DNA of 64,000 nt from Candidatus Altimarinota bacterium (GCA_028713225.1 JAQTOS010000004.1:89395-153394), one strand, 5' to 3'. Shown: positions 21,610 to 32,362, numbered from the stretch's first letter. Notes: generated by a model from the sequence alone, not told the origin. Program-made: numbers and translations.

Positions 21610-21861
21610 TTAAGCTGACTCTTTTTGAGATGGATTATAGTTTGGATTATTTGTAGCTTTCATTCTTTCCTGTCTTAATGCTTCAACTAATCAAGAAGCA
21701 TCTATCTCTCAACCTAGAATATAAGAAATAGCTCTAGTAAAATCTCAAAATATATTTTCATTTTTCAAACTAGGCAGAGTAGATAAAAGTTGTACATTAA
21801 AACCATCCAATTGAGCTTGGATTTCGTTTTTAGCATTTAATGTATTTATTGCTTCAGCCAT
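21610..21861 (-). CDS. Small hypothetical protein, 83 aa
   Basis: Soluble and mostly helical, with IFGDFTRAISYILGGEIDASGLVEALRQE in the middle and a polar Asn/Pro/Gln-rich tail. Not recognised. Three glycines are TGA. It is monocistronic, with a terminator directly after the stop, and divergent from the promoter at 21931. Confidence 0.55.
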
Positions 21862-21930
21862 ATTAAATTTGTTTAATTTCTTAATTTCATCTTTATTATA
21901 ACACTTTTTCACTAATTTTGCAAAATATTT

Positions 21931-21958
21931 TTGACAAATACTTTTTTTTTCTTATAAA
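21931..21958 (+). promoter_or_regulatory. Promoter for the small genes at 22015-22509
   Basis: TTGACA (21931-21936), a 16-base spacer, TATAAA (21953-21958). Confidence 0.65.
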
Positions 21959-22014
21959 CAAAAGACTTTATCTTCTCCGAAAGGATAAATTAAGGGTAAA
22001 GAAAAGGATTAATC

Positions 22015-22374
22015 GTGGGACACAGAAGTACTTTTTTAGGAACTAATGCAGCAGTAATCAATCAAATGATTGCATGTGAAGCAGAATCAGGAAATAAAAC
22101 AACTATTGAAATGAAAGAAGCATTTGAAGCTCTTTCGTTAAAGGTTGAAAATATAACAACTTCCCCTCTACAACAAATCACTCTTACAATTGTTGATGAT
22201 GGAAACCTGATGAAAACCTTGAAAAAATATGATCTGATACATCCAAATGCAGGTAGTATTACCTATGGAGTAAAAGAACTAAAAAAATTGAAATTATCAT
22301 TAAAAGATATTTTTCAAAAACAGATCACAAATTTTTCAAAAAAAGAAGAAAAAAGCTTCGCCGCCAGTGCCTAA
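22015..22374 (+). CDS. Hypothetical protein, 119 aa, GTG start, no UGA glycines
   Basis: Starts with GTG after the Shine-Dalgarno-like AAAAGGA about 6 bases upstream; no ATG in this frame would give a sensible length. All six glycines are GGN. The N-terminal half (GHRSTFLGTNAAVINQMIA) and the Lys-rich C-terminus do not match a family I know. Base composition is a little richer in G and C than neighbouring genes. It is followed by a second tiny frame and a strong terminator, so it looks like a self-contained transcription unit, possibly imported from a standard-code source. Confidence 0.6.
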   Translation: MGHRSTFLGTNAAVINQMIACEAESGNKTTIEMKEAFEALSLKVENITTSPLQQITLTIVDDGNLMKTLKKYDLIHPNAGSITYGVKELKKLKLSLKDIFQKQITNFSKKEEKSFAASA

Positions 22375-22413
22375 AATCCCCACCAAACAAAAATCAACAC
22401 AAAAGGACATTTT

Positions 22414-22509
22414 ATGTCTAGAATTACATTACTCTTGCAAAAATTCAGCTCACTTACAAAAAAGTATCGTGATGCGAGTTGGGCAGAACTATCTTGTATG
22501 GGGCACTAG
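22414..22509 (+). CDS. Possible 31-residue small protein
   Basis: A short frame starting at ATG 22414, preceded by AAAGGAC, encodes a basic and hydrophobic peptide ending in SCMGH. The stop TAG lies in the loop of the terminator hairpin. It is not confirmed by similarity. The good ribosome-binding site and the position between the 22015 gene and its terminator are the only support. Confidence 0.35.
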   Translation: MSRITLLLQKFSSLTKKYRDASWAELSCMGH

Positions 22510-22523
22510 CCCCATCTTTTTTT
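22498..22523 (+). terminator. Strong rho-independent terminator
   Basis: G/C-rich hairpin, arms ATGGGGC/GCCCCAT with loop ACTA, followed by a T-rich run. Confidence 0.9.
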
Positions 22524-22539
22524 ATTTCAAAAACCAAAA

Positions 22540-22566
22540 TTAGCACCAAAGCATAAAATGTGCTAA
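22540..22566. promoter_or_regulatory. CIRCE-like operator upstream of dnaK
   Basis: TTAGCAC (22540-22546) and GTGCTAA (22560-22566) are separated by exactly 13 bases. The HrcA-binding CIRCE element is TTAGCACTC-N9-GAGTGCTAA, which has the same seven outer bases and the same spacing; only the two inner pairs differ. It lies 6 bases upstream of the dnaK -35 box, so an HrcA-type repressor could control heat-shock expression. No hrcA lies in this window. Confidence 0.8.
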
Positions 22567-22572
22567 AAAGAT

Positions 22573-22600
22573 TTGACAATAATTTTTTTCTGAATAGAAT
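22573..22600 (+). promoter_or_regulatory. dnaK promoter
   Basis: TTGACA (22573-22578), 16 bases, TAGAAT (22595-22600). The leader of about 100 bases that follows can fold into nested stems (AGGGA...TCCCT and GACTA...TAGTC). Confidence 0.7.
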
Positions 22601-22708
22601 ATCTCCAAGCTTAGGGATAAAAGACTACAATAATATGATTTAATTAGTCGAACTTCCCTAGAGCCTTAAAGAATTAACAAATATTTTATAATTTAATTAA
22701 TTTTACCC

Positions 22709-24616
<1,908 letters not shown>

Positions 24617-24623
24617 AGCTAAT

Positions 24624-24652
24624 AAATCCCGCGAATGCGGGATTTATTTTTG
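24624..24652 (+). terminator. dnaK terminator
   Basis: Arms AAATCCCGC/GCGGGATTT, loop GAAT, then a T-rich run. Confidence 0.9.
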
Positions 24653-24655
24653 TCT

Positions 24656-24703
24656 CAATATTAAATTTATCTTAAATTTTTGGCTTATTTTAGAGAAAAA
24701 GTT
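24656..24703 (+). repeat. Direct repeat copy 1 (left of the NYN gene)
   Basis: The 43 bases at 24661-24703 (TTAAATTTATCTTAAA...GAGAAAAAGTT) are identical to 25381-25423, exactly 720 bases away. CAAT precedes both copies by one base. Confidence 0.9.
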
Positions 24704-24758
24704 TGATTTTTATAGTTTTTTAAATATGGTGAAAATATTAGTTAATTTCTAAATTATT

Positions 24759-25265
24759 ATGGAAAATAAGAAACTAAATAATGTAGCTTTTATAGACTGA
24801 CAAAATTTACATTTATGAACAACAAATGAAAATTGGAAAATAGATTTTAGAAAATTTAGAATTTATTTAAAAGATAAATTTAAAGTAAATGAAGTCTATT
24901 TATTTTTAGGTTTTCTAGATGAAGACCAAGATAAAATGTATAGGAATTTACAAAAATCAGGTTATATTCTAGAATTCAGAGAGCATAATTCAAATATGAA
25001 ATGAAAGAAAAAATGAAATGTAGATGTAGATATAGTTTTTGAAATTATGAGAAGATTAAAAGATGAAAAAGATTTTGATAATATTGTTTTAGTAACTTGA
25101 GATTGAGATTATATAAAATTAGTAAAATATCTAATTGAAAATCAAATACTTGAAAAAATACTTTTCCCAAATAATAAATATTCTTCTTTATATAAATCAT
25201 TCAAAGACAAATATTGAATGAATTTATCCCAAGATAGAGTAAAAGATTTAATAAAATATGAATAA
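24759..25265 (+). CDS. NYN-domain (LabA/DUF88-like) putative RNase
   Basis: The 168-residue protein has the PIN-like NYN fold motifs: FIDGQNLH at the start (Asp13), NVDVDIVFEIM in the middle, and VTGDGDYIKLV with the acidic pair. These acidic residues bind metal in NYN nucleases. The glycines in FIDGQN and in both VTGDGD positions are TGA. The normal DUF88 length is 150-180 residues. It sits between two copies of a 43-base direct repeat and converges on a KAP-type NTPase gene, a context that suggests a defence or toxin module. Confidence 0.85.
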
Positions 25266-25375
25266 AAAAAGAGCCGTCCGGAAGCACTAGCACTTTTAGG
25301 AGACTCTTTTGTCGTGATACATAAGTATTATATAAATATTTTCTATAAAATCAATTTTTTTGATAAATTTTATAT

Positions 25376-25423
25376 CAATCTTAAATTTATCTTAAATTTT
25401 TGGCTTATTTTAGAGAAAAAGTT
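25376..25423 (+). repeat. Direct repeat copy 2 (between the NYN and KAP genes)
   Basis: Identical over 43 bases to copy 1 at 24661. It lies between the 3' ends of the two convergent genes. Confidence 0.9.
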
Positions 25424-25425
25424 AA

Positions 25426-25462
25426 AAAAAATATCTCTTCGCAATGCGAAGAGATATTTTTT
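25426..25462. terminator. Bidirectional terminator between NYN and KAP genes
   Basis: Arms ATATCTCTTCGC/GCGAAGAGATAT, loop AATC-like, flanked by an A-run and a T-run. It directly abuts the KAP stop codon. Confidence 0.85.
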
Positions 25463-27629
25463 AGTTTGTAAAATTTTCTATAATATATGTAACTTTATAG
25501 AAATTATAAGAATTATCAATATATCAATTTTTATTATCTTCAGAAATATTCATTCCCATAATTTTTAAAAAATCTCTATATTGACTTATTAATGATTTAT
25601 CTTTAATTTCTTTAGGTAAATCATAAACAAGGTAAATTCTTTCAGCTTTATTTATTCAAGTAAAATTATTCCTCACATAATTTCTATGTTCATTTACTAA
25701 ATTAAAAAATTTATAATCTTTAATCTTCATATAATTCAGCGATAAAAATATACTAATAAAATCATATACAACATTTCATCATTTTATTGAGTCATTTATA
25801 AGAACAATAAATTGTTCTTTTGTATCTTTATTTTTAAATATAAGTTGTAATATTATATTTAAATGATTTAAAAATTTTTTTATAAATCTTAAATTCTCCC
25901 CTAATAATGAAAATCTAAAAATTTCCAAATTTTTAGAAATAAAAAATCAATTAACTATAAGTGTTCAATCTACAGTTGAAAAAATAAACCTAAAAATTTC
26001 TTTTATATCTATTTTAAATAAATCATTTTCTTCTATTATATTATCTATAGAATTTATATATATATTCCTAAATATTCTATCTAATCACTTATTATAAAAA
26101 CTATTAAGTTCTTGAAATTTTGCTTCTTGAACATATATTTCAGTATTTATTATTTTATCTAAATAATCTTTTCAAAATTTCTTTTCATCTAAAATTCTTA
26201 TAATATTTTCTTTATCATAAGAAACTAAATAAATAATATTTTTAAAATTTCAAAGATTTTTTATAAGATTTAGCATCATTATAACTTCATCTGGTTCGCA
26301 TCTATCCAAATCATCTATAGATATAACTATTCTCTTATTAGACTCTTTTAATTTATTATTTATTTCTTCTTTTCTTTTATCTAAAGTTTTATCTGGAATA
26401 ATTATAGATAATGTATCTTTTATAAATCAATATGATTTTATTGATTCAATAGATGATATAATACTAGAATATGATTTTAATAAGCCTCAAATATTTCAAA
26501 TTCAAAGTTTTTTTGATAAATCATCAAAAAAGTTAGCTATTAAATCTTTCTTTTCAAAATTCCAAGGATTAAATTCATAATAAATAAAATCACTTCTATT
26601 TTCAAGCCAAGTATTTTTTAATATATTAACTATTCAAGACTTTCATATTCACCATTCTCATACTATTCATATTGAATAAGAATTTTGTAAAGATTCTAAT
26701 TTTATTCATAAAATTAAATCATAAACTTTTTTTGCAATATTATAATGTCAAAGTCATGATTTTTCATCTTCTTCTTTGCTAATTATTGGTTTATCTATTT
26801 CTAAATCAATATAATCCTGATTTTCTTGATTATTTATTAAAGATAAAAATTTTTGTAAACATGTTTTAAATTCTTTTTTATTATTTTTCATTATATAGTC
26901 AAAAGATCTTTTATAATATCAAGCATTATATGGATTATGATCCAAAAAATATTTTTTTACATAATCAATTATAATATCTAAATTTTTTATAATAAATAAT
27001 ATGTAATATATTATAAATAATATGTAATATATTATAAATATAAAGATTAAATAATTGTAATATTTAATATTACTATAATTAAGAATAAAATTTAATGCTA
27101 TTACAAAATAAAGAAAATATTTTTTAAAATATATAAATCTTATATTAACTAATACTTCTATAAGATATGCAATTAAAAGAAAAGAGAAAGAAATAAAAAT
27201 ATCTGAAGAATTATCTCAATGTAAAAAAGTCATATTAATATAATTCAATATTCAAATTGGATTTTTAAAATATCAATAAAATAAATATATTAAAAATATA
27301 AATCATAAAATATGTAAAATAACTTCTTTTATATATAAAAAATAATTTTTTGTTCATATTTTAAAAACTTTTCCTGATTTATTGTCATTTTTTTTATCTC
27401 TATATAAAATAAAATTAAAAGAAAAGTATATTATATCTAAAATTGCTATTATAAACATGAAAAAAATTAAGAATCATATTAATAACAATGGTATAATATT
27501 TTTATTTCATTGATTATAGTAAAGTAAAATACTAAAAATAATTATAACAAATACAAGTAATCACAAAAATACTTTATCTTTAAATATTCTTTTGTATTCA
27601 TTAAAAATTTGATTTCATATTTCCTCCAT
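25461..27629 (-). CDS. KAP-family P-loop NTPase with N-terminal membrane segments
   Basis: The 722-residue protein has about six hydrophobic segments in the first 225 residues. A cytoplasmic KAP domain follows: Walker A GEWGIGKS (about residues 320-328, two glycines TGA), a conserved FIYYEFNPWNFEKKD block, and Walker B RIVISIDDLDRCEPDEV (about residues 430-446). KAP NTPases have membrane helices inserted in or before the ATPase domain and are known from phage-exclusion proteins (PifA) and other defence loci. TGA use is normal, so the gene is adapted to this code. It is bracketed by repeat copies 2 and 3. It could instead be a signalling ATPase unrelated to defence. Confidence 0.8.
26992..27033. 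repeat. Tandem 21-base repeat in the KAP transmembrane region
   Basis: Two exact head-to-tail copies of a 21-base unit beginning ATAAATAATATG, with a 7-base start of a third. It is in frame and lengthens a hydrophobic helix by seven residues (an I/Y/L/F repeat). Confidence 0.85.
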
Positions 27630-27685
27630 AAATTCTGATTAAGTTACAAAATAATATTTCTATTATATTTACTTTTCAGCTTTTG

Positions 27686-27707
27686 CAATCATTAAATTTA
27701 TCTTAAA
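27686..27707 (+). repeat. Partial direct repeat copy 3 (right of the KAP gene)
   Basis: CAAT plus the 16 bases TTAAATTTATCTTAAA match the first part of copies 1 and 2; the match then ends. Confidence 0.55.
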
Positions 27708-27727
27708 AATATATTAAATCCATATTA

Positions 27728-27754
27728 CAAAAAACTCCCTCACGAGAGTTTTTT
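27728..27754 (-). terminator. Terminator of the dioxygenase gene
   Basis: Short hairpin (arms AAAACTC/GAGTTTT) with A- and T-runs, overlapping the stop at 27753. Confidence 0.7.
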
Positions 27755-28556
27755 AAATTCTTCAAAATCTGACACAAATAAGCTCTACTCATAAAATCTG
27801 CTCTTTGAAATCTATAATTCCAGTATATTCTCATCAAGCTCAAAATATTGAGATTAGTGGAATCAGATGTTCATGTCTTGGATGAGAATAGGAAGCTCAT
27901 GCTAGAGATTTCCAGTTTATGATTTTTTCTTTTCTCTCGGGATTTGGAAGCTCTAAAATCTTTTCTATTTCGGAATCAAATTTCATAGATTCTTCAAGTC
28001 ATTTTTGAGAAAAAAATCCATTCATATTGTGAAAACTCATACCACTTCAGATAATTAGTCATCATAATTGCCTTAAATTAGACAAAGATTCTCATAATTT
28101 GTAATGATACTGCTCGTCTAAATTATGATTTATAGAAATCTGAATAATAGGAATTTTTGGATTTGGAAAAGCTAACATAAGAGGAATAAAACTAGCATGG
28201 TCATAATCAATATTGTCTCAAGAAATTGCAGTAATTCAAGAATCATTTAATAAATCTATAATATCAAATGCTATTTTTTTATCTGATTTTGCATTCCAAG
28301 ATAAATTGTAAGTATTAGCTGGAAATCAATAATAATCATAATTCAATTTTGGATTTTCATTTGTCATCACTACTATATTTTTCGCTTCAAAATGAGACGA
28401 AATCAAAACTACAAATTTAGCTTCATTTTCGTGTTTTTTTCAAATATTTTCTAGATAACTAGCTAATTTTTGATATCAAATATCATTTTTAGTTTCCGTC
28501 ATAAAAGGCCAAGGACCTCATCCGTGAGCTAGAAAATATGTTGGGAATTTTTTCAT
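27753..28556 (-). CDS. DODA-type extradiol dioxygenase (LigB/YgiD family)
   Basis: The 267-residue protein matches the class III extradiol dioxygenase family, which includes E. coli YgiD and plant DOPA dioxygenase; the length is typical (YgiD has 262 residues). Metal-binding candidates are His11 in FLAHGGGP, the His in LISSHFEA, NIDYDHASFIPL, and the late HPRHEHLIPL. The family opens aromatic rings using Fe or Zn, but the substrate is unknown. It lies 2 bases after azoR, so both redox-type enzymes are probably expressed together. TGA encodes glycines in the metal-site loop. Confidence 0.8.
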
Positions 28557-28558
28557 AT

Positions 28559-29161
28559 TTAGAGTTTAGAATCTATTTGCATTTTAAGTTCTTCTACTTT
28601 GCTTTCAAGAGTTTCTTCATCAAGTCTATTTGCTCATTCTAGAGTTATAACTTCAATATTTGTAATTCCTATAAAATTCAAATCTTGTCTGATTAGAGAT
28701 TCTATCATATCAATAGATTGCCAAGGATGTCATTCATAAAAACCTCATTTTGTTAGAACTAGATAAGCTTTTTTCACATTCGTAGTAAGCCCTACGAAAT
28801 TTCAATCTTCCATTTTAACAGTATCCCCCATTTTCAGAATCAAGTCAAAATAAGCCTTTAAAATAGCAGGAAGTGAAAAATTCCACAAAGGAGCCGAAAT
28901 CACGATTTCATCAGCTTCCAAAATTTGTTTTACAAATTTATTTTGGATTGTAGCTATTTTTTTATCTTCTACCGATAAGTCTTCCATTAAAGCAAATCCA
29001 TAATCATAAGCAATAACTCAGTTAGTTAAAAATGGTACTTCAACAGCATTCAAATCAAGAGTTTCTTTTTCTCAAGTCATTTTTGATAAAACATATTCCC
29101 CAAGCATTTTTGATTTAGATCTTTCCCCTCTTGGAGAAGCTATTATATGTAATTTTTTCAT
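28559..29161 (-). CDS. azoR: FMN-dependent NADH:quinone/azo reductase
   Basis: The 200-residue flavodoxin-fold enzyme reduces quinones or azo compounds with NAD(P)H, probably protecting against electrophile stress. Seen: the FMN phosphate-binding loop SPRGERSKS near the start, SAPLWNFSLPAILKAYFD (FMN site) and TKGGFYEGHPWQSID. Length and motifs match AzoR/AcpD. It starts a two-gene unit with the YgiD-like gene and is divergent from an HxlR-family regulator, the usual arrangement for quinone- or electrophile-responsive reductases. Confidence 0.88.
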
Positions 29162-29191
29162 AATTTTTTATAATTAAAATATTAAAAGTAG

Positions 29192-29272
29192 GTTTATAAT
29201 ATAAACTAAATATATTAAATCAATTCTTTTTGACAAAAAACTTTTTTCCGTATACTAAGTTTATATTTAGTA
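29192..29272. promoter_or_regulatory. Divergent azoR/HxlR control region
   Basis: Two small inverted repeats occur in the 126-base gap: GTTTAT/ATAAAC (29192-29206) and TACTAA/TTAGTA (29253-29272). TTGACA (29230-29235) and TATACT (29251-29256) are 15 bases apart on the plus strand, and the second repeat overlaps the -10 box. They are candidate operators for the HxlR protein. Confidence 0.4.
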
Positions 29273-29287
29273 ACTAATTTATAAAAA

Positions 29288-29590
29288 ATGTTAAAATGCC
29301 AATGTAAAGTTTTATGATTCTTTGATTTTTTATCTAAGAAATGGGTTTTACTAATCATAAAATGAATCTGAGAATGAGCTTCTACTTTTACAGATGTTAA
29401 GAAATATTTAGGTTGAGTAAATGCTAAAATAATCTCAGAAAGACTTACAGAACTAGAAAATGAAAATTTTATAAAAAGAGAAATTACAAGTACAAAACCT
29501 ATAAAAATCAGATATACTCTAACAGAAAAAGGAATTTCCCTATCAAAAGAAATAGAAAATATCGATAAATGGGTACAAAAATGGCAGTAA
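29288..29590 (+). CDS. HxlR-family winged-helix regulator
   Basis: The 100-residue protein has the HxlR pattern: Cys4 and Cys6 at the N-terminus, LSKKWVLLIIKGIGEGASTFTDVKKYLGGVNAKIISERLTELENENFI (winged HTH), and RYTLTEKGISL. HxlR proteins often sense quinones or electrophiles through an N-terminal Cys and control a divergent reductase. Here azoR is divergent, with palindromes between. TGA encodes Gly in KGIGEG and in YLGGVN. Confidence 0.88.
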
Positions 29591-29596
29591 AAATTA

Positions 29597-29634
29597 TTTA
29601 ACAAAAAATTGTATTATGAGTTTTATTTGTTAAA
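29597..29634. terminator. Weak hairpin after the HxlR gene
   Basis: Arms TTTAACAAA and TTTGTTAAA flank a 20-base loop. It may end HxlR transcription or act upstream of the C1q-like gene; a TATAAT lies at 29647-29652. Confidence 0.35.
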
Positions 29635-29671
29635 ATAAAACTACTTTATAATAATATTTAAATTTTTATTT

Positions 29672-30277
29672 ATGAAAATAAAACAAAGTATATTATCTGG
29701 AATAGCTTTTTCTTGAACTGTACTAACTTGTTTACTATGATTTGCTGCATATTCTGATTTAGCTCACCAAGATTCACAATCTACGCTAACTAGTACAATC
29801 TGGAATGAAATGATTGATAAAATAAATAGTTTGTGAGCATCTCTTGATAGTATAGATTCTAGATTAACAACTCAAGAAACAAAAGTAATATTTTATGCCG
29901 AAAGAAATACTACTACAGCTGCTGCTGTTTGAAATATGTTATATGATAAAAATATAATAAATGTATGATGATGAACATATTCACAAACAACATGAGTTTA
30001 TACAGTTCCTGTTACATGAATTTATAAAATATGTTTTAGAACATGATATATACGAGGACAAGTATGAAACCGGTTACAAATAAATTGAACTAATAAACTA
30101 TATTGATGGACATTTCGGTGAAATTGAACAAATGTAAGAGAATGACAATTAACAGATTATACATGTTGAATTTATAATATTACTCAATGAACAACTACTA
30201 ATGTTTATTCTGAAGCAGCTTCAGTTCTTTGTGCTTGATCTCGGTCATGTTCATTCAGCATAGAAAAAATAGATTAG
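29672..30277 (+). CDS. Secreted C1q/TNF-like-domain surface protein
   Basis: The 201-residue product has an N-terminal signal or anchor (about residues 7-27), a short helical linker (IWNEMIDKINSLGASLDSID) and a C-terminal beta-sandwich. Its pattern YDKNIINVGGGTYSQTTGVYTVPVTGIYKICF matches the C1q fold (N..G.Y....G.Y..PV.G.Y). Such domains form trimers and bind partners outside the cell. Five Cys in the domain may form disulphides. Glycines are overwhelmingly TGA. The linker and domain order suggest a trimeric stalk-and-head adhesin. The C1q assignment is by pattern only. Confidence 0.7.
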
Positions 30278-30280
30278 AAA

Positions 30281-30309
30281 AAAATCTCGCTTTCGCGAGA
30301 TTTTTTTTT
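30281..30309. terminator. Bidirectional terminator
   Basis: Arms AAATCTCGC/GCGAGATTT with loop TTTC and flanking A- and T-runs, between the C1q-like gene and ilvE. Confidence 0.88.
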
Positions 30310-31225
30310 AACTCAACCAAGAACTATATTTTTCATTTTTTCAACTTACTACATCTAAGTAAATTTTCTTAATTTTGTTTGTTAAACTATCTTCTTCACC
30401 TGAACTAAATGATATTTTTTCTCAGTTTTCTAAACTTATAGTTCAGATTGCAGTTACTTCTGCAGCTGTTCCTGTGAAAAAAGCTTCTTTGAAATTTTTA
30501 ATTTCTCCTGGCATAATTTTGGTTTCAATTACATCAATGCCAAGTTCATTTTTAAGTAATTCTATAATAGTTGCTCTTGTGATTCCTGGTAAAATTGTCC
30601 CAAGTTCTGGTGTCAAAACTTGATTATCTTTTGTTACAAAAAATATATTTTCACCTGGTCATTCTGCGATAAATCCTTCTGTATCAAGTAAAAGTCCTTC
30701 TTGATATCATCCACCATGTACTTCTAAACTTACTAAAATTGAATTTGCATAGTTACCACAAATTTTGGCAGCCATATCTGTTGTTGCTGGATGAATTCTT
30801 CTTGTTTTTGAAACTTTAACTGTTATCGCATCGTCTGATATATATCTTCCCCATTTCCATACACTAATAGCCGTATCAATTGCTGCACCTTTTGGATAAA
30901 GTCACATTTTACCATATCAGTAAAAAATAATTGGTCTAATATATCCAGATTTTTCAGCATTTTTTGCAACTGTATCAAGAGTCGCTTTTATAAGTTCATC
31001 GCGAGAATAGATCAAATCCATTCACATTACTTTTGCAGAATATAAAAGTCTGTCTATATGAGTATCAAGTCTGAAAACTTTTGGTCCATTTGGAGTATCA
31101 TAAAATCTGATTCCTTCAAATACTCATCATCCGTAATGAAGTGTGTGAGTAAGATTGTGTTCCATTGTATTATCCCATTCTAGAAATTCTCAATTTTTCC
31201 AAATATAAGGTGTTTTGATATCCAT
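30308..31225 (-). CDS. ilvE: Branched-chain amino acid aminotransferase
   Basis: The 305-residue fold-type IV PLP enzyme moves amino groups between Val, Leu or Ile and 2-oxoglutarate. Seen: the [15 protein letters not shown] block, the PLP-lysine region [33 protein letters not shown] and the C-terminal [13 protein letters not shown]. Length and motifs are standard. No other branched-chain synthesis gene is nearby, so it may only recycle imported amino or keto acids. The glycines of HYGGG are mostly TGA. Confidence 0.93.
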
Positions 31226-31238
31226 ATTTTTTGTATTA

Positions 31239-31274
31239 AAAAAGTAAACTATTTGATTATAGCTTACTTTTTTT
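31239..31274 (-). terminator. Possible terminator after the nitroreductase gene
   Basis: Imperfect hairpin with arms AAAAAGTAA and TTACTTTTT, between the nitroreductase stop (31299) and the ilvE start. Confidence 0.5.
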
Positions 31275-31298
31275 CTTGTTCAAGTTTTATTGAAGTTT

Positions 31299-31931
31299 TT
31301 ATATTTTCATAAACACATCTTCTTTTTCAAATCTTACTTTTGCCAAGCTTGCATATTTATCATCTTGACTTCTATATCAAATTGGAAGTACAACTACAGA
31401 AGCTAGTCACATTTCTCAAAGTCATAAAATTTCATCATATTTAGCAGGATTAAATCCTCAAATTGTACAAGAATCTATATGCGCAGATGCTAAGAAACTA
31501 AGTAATCCTCAAAGCGCTATATATACTTGTTCACTTGCCCATTTTTTAACTTGTTCTTCAGTATGTCTAGCTAAAAATCATTTAATAGTATGTTGAAGTC
31601 ATTCAAGATTTTCTACAGGAATACATCTTGTTTCTGCGATTTTTTCTAAATATTTTGAAATATAATTGTCATCTATATTTGCAACTCTACAAAGTACAAG
31701 TAAATGTGAACAATCAGAAATTTGAGATTGCCCAAAACTATGTTCAACTAGAGAATTTTTAAATTCTTCATTTTCTACTAAAATCATTTTCCAAGGCTGC
31801 ATACCAAAAGATGAGCTAGTTAATCTAAAAGCTTCAACTATTTCAGCCAAATCAGTTTCACTTACTTTTTTAGTTTTATCAAACATTTTTGTAGCATATC
31901 TCCAGTTTAAATCTGTTATTAAATTTGTCAT
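31299..31931 (-). CDS. NAD(P)H nitroreductase family protein
   Basis: The 210-residue protein of the NfsB/FMN-nitroreductase superfamily has the N-terminal NWRYATKMFD, SSFGMQPWK (FMN phosphate site), a C-terminal IGGFNPAKYDEILGL and VVLPIGYRS. Such flavoenzymes reduce nitro-aromatics or quinones using NAD(P)H. Length and motifs match NfsB-like enzymes. It lies between ilvE and a small charged protein on the same strand. Only a few glycines are TGA in the N-terminal half, more in the C-terminal half. Confidence 0.88.
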
Positions 31932-31950
31932 AATTTCAAAATTTTAAATA

Positions 31951-32142
31951 TTAAAAGACATCATCAAGCTTATCATCAAGCTCTTTTTCTACCATTTCTC
32001 ATTCTATTTCAGCATCTATTTTTGCTTTTTCTCTAATCCTATCAGCTTCAGCATAAAGTTCAAGTAATTTTCTTTTTTGACTAGCTGTAAGTTTCTGACT
32101 TTTAAATCATCTAGTTCATCAAGTTGGGAAATATTCACTCAT
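31951..32142 (-). CDS. Small charged protein, 63 aa
   Basis: Starts MSEYFPTGGTRGFKSQKL (three TGA glycines) and continues as a single charged helix rich in Glu, Lys and Asp. Not recognised. It starts 20 bases upstream of the nitroreductase gene and is probably co-transcribed with it. It may be a helical adaptor; no function is claimed. Confidence 0.5.
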
Positions 32143-32167
32143 ATTTTATTAGTTATTATTAATTTTT

Positions 32168-32196
32168 TTGACTTTATACTTATTATATAATAAAAT
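32168..32196 (+). promoter_or_regulatory. Possible promoter for the 39-residue membrane peptide
   Basis: TTGACT (32168-32173), 17 bases, TAAAAT (32191-32196); a TATAAT overlaps at 32186-32191 but at poor spacing. Confidence 0.4.
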
Positions 32197-32234
32197 ATAT
32201 AAGCATTCTTATAAATTTTTAAAAGGAGTTTTAG

Positions 32235-32354
32235 ATGCCAAATAATGCATATACTTCGAGAGATGTTTACATTCTTTCTTTTATAGCCTTAGGAATTGGT
32301 TTAGCTGGAGGATTCGTAATCCTCTCAGCTTACCTAAATGCTCATCCTTATTAA
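32235..32354 (+). CDS. 39-residue single-pass membrane peptide
   Basis: ATG 32235 is preceded by AAAAGGAG with good spacing. The product has a polar start (MPNNAYTSRDVY), then one hydrophobic helix (about residues 13-33, LSFIALGIGLAGGFVILSA) and a short tail. All four glycines are GGN. A dedicated terminator lies 9 bases after the stop. Promoter, ribosome-binding site and terminator make it a plausible tiny gene. It could be a membrane-active peptide or a small subunit; the family is unknown. Confidence 0.6.
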   Translation: MPNNAYTSRDVYILSFIALGIGLAGGFVILSAYLNAHPY

Positions 32355-32362
32355 ATGAGCTC

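Noticed and set aside
22601..22708. Riboswitch in the dnaK leader
   Set aside because: The nested stems (AGGGA/TCCCT, GACTA/TAGTC) match no known riboswitch; simple leader folding is enough.
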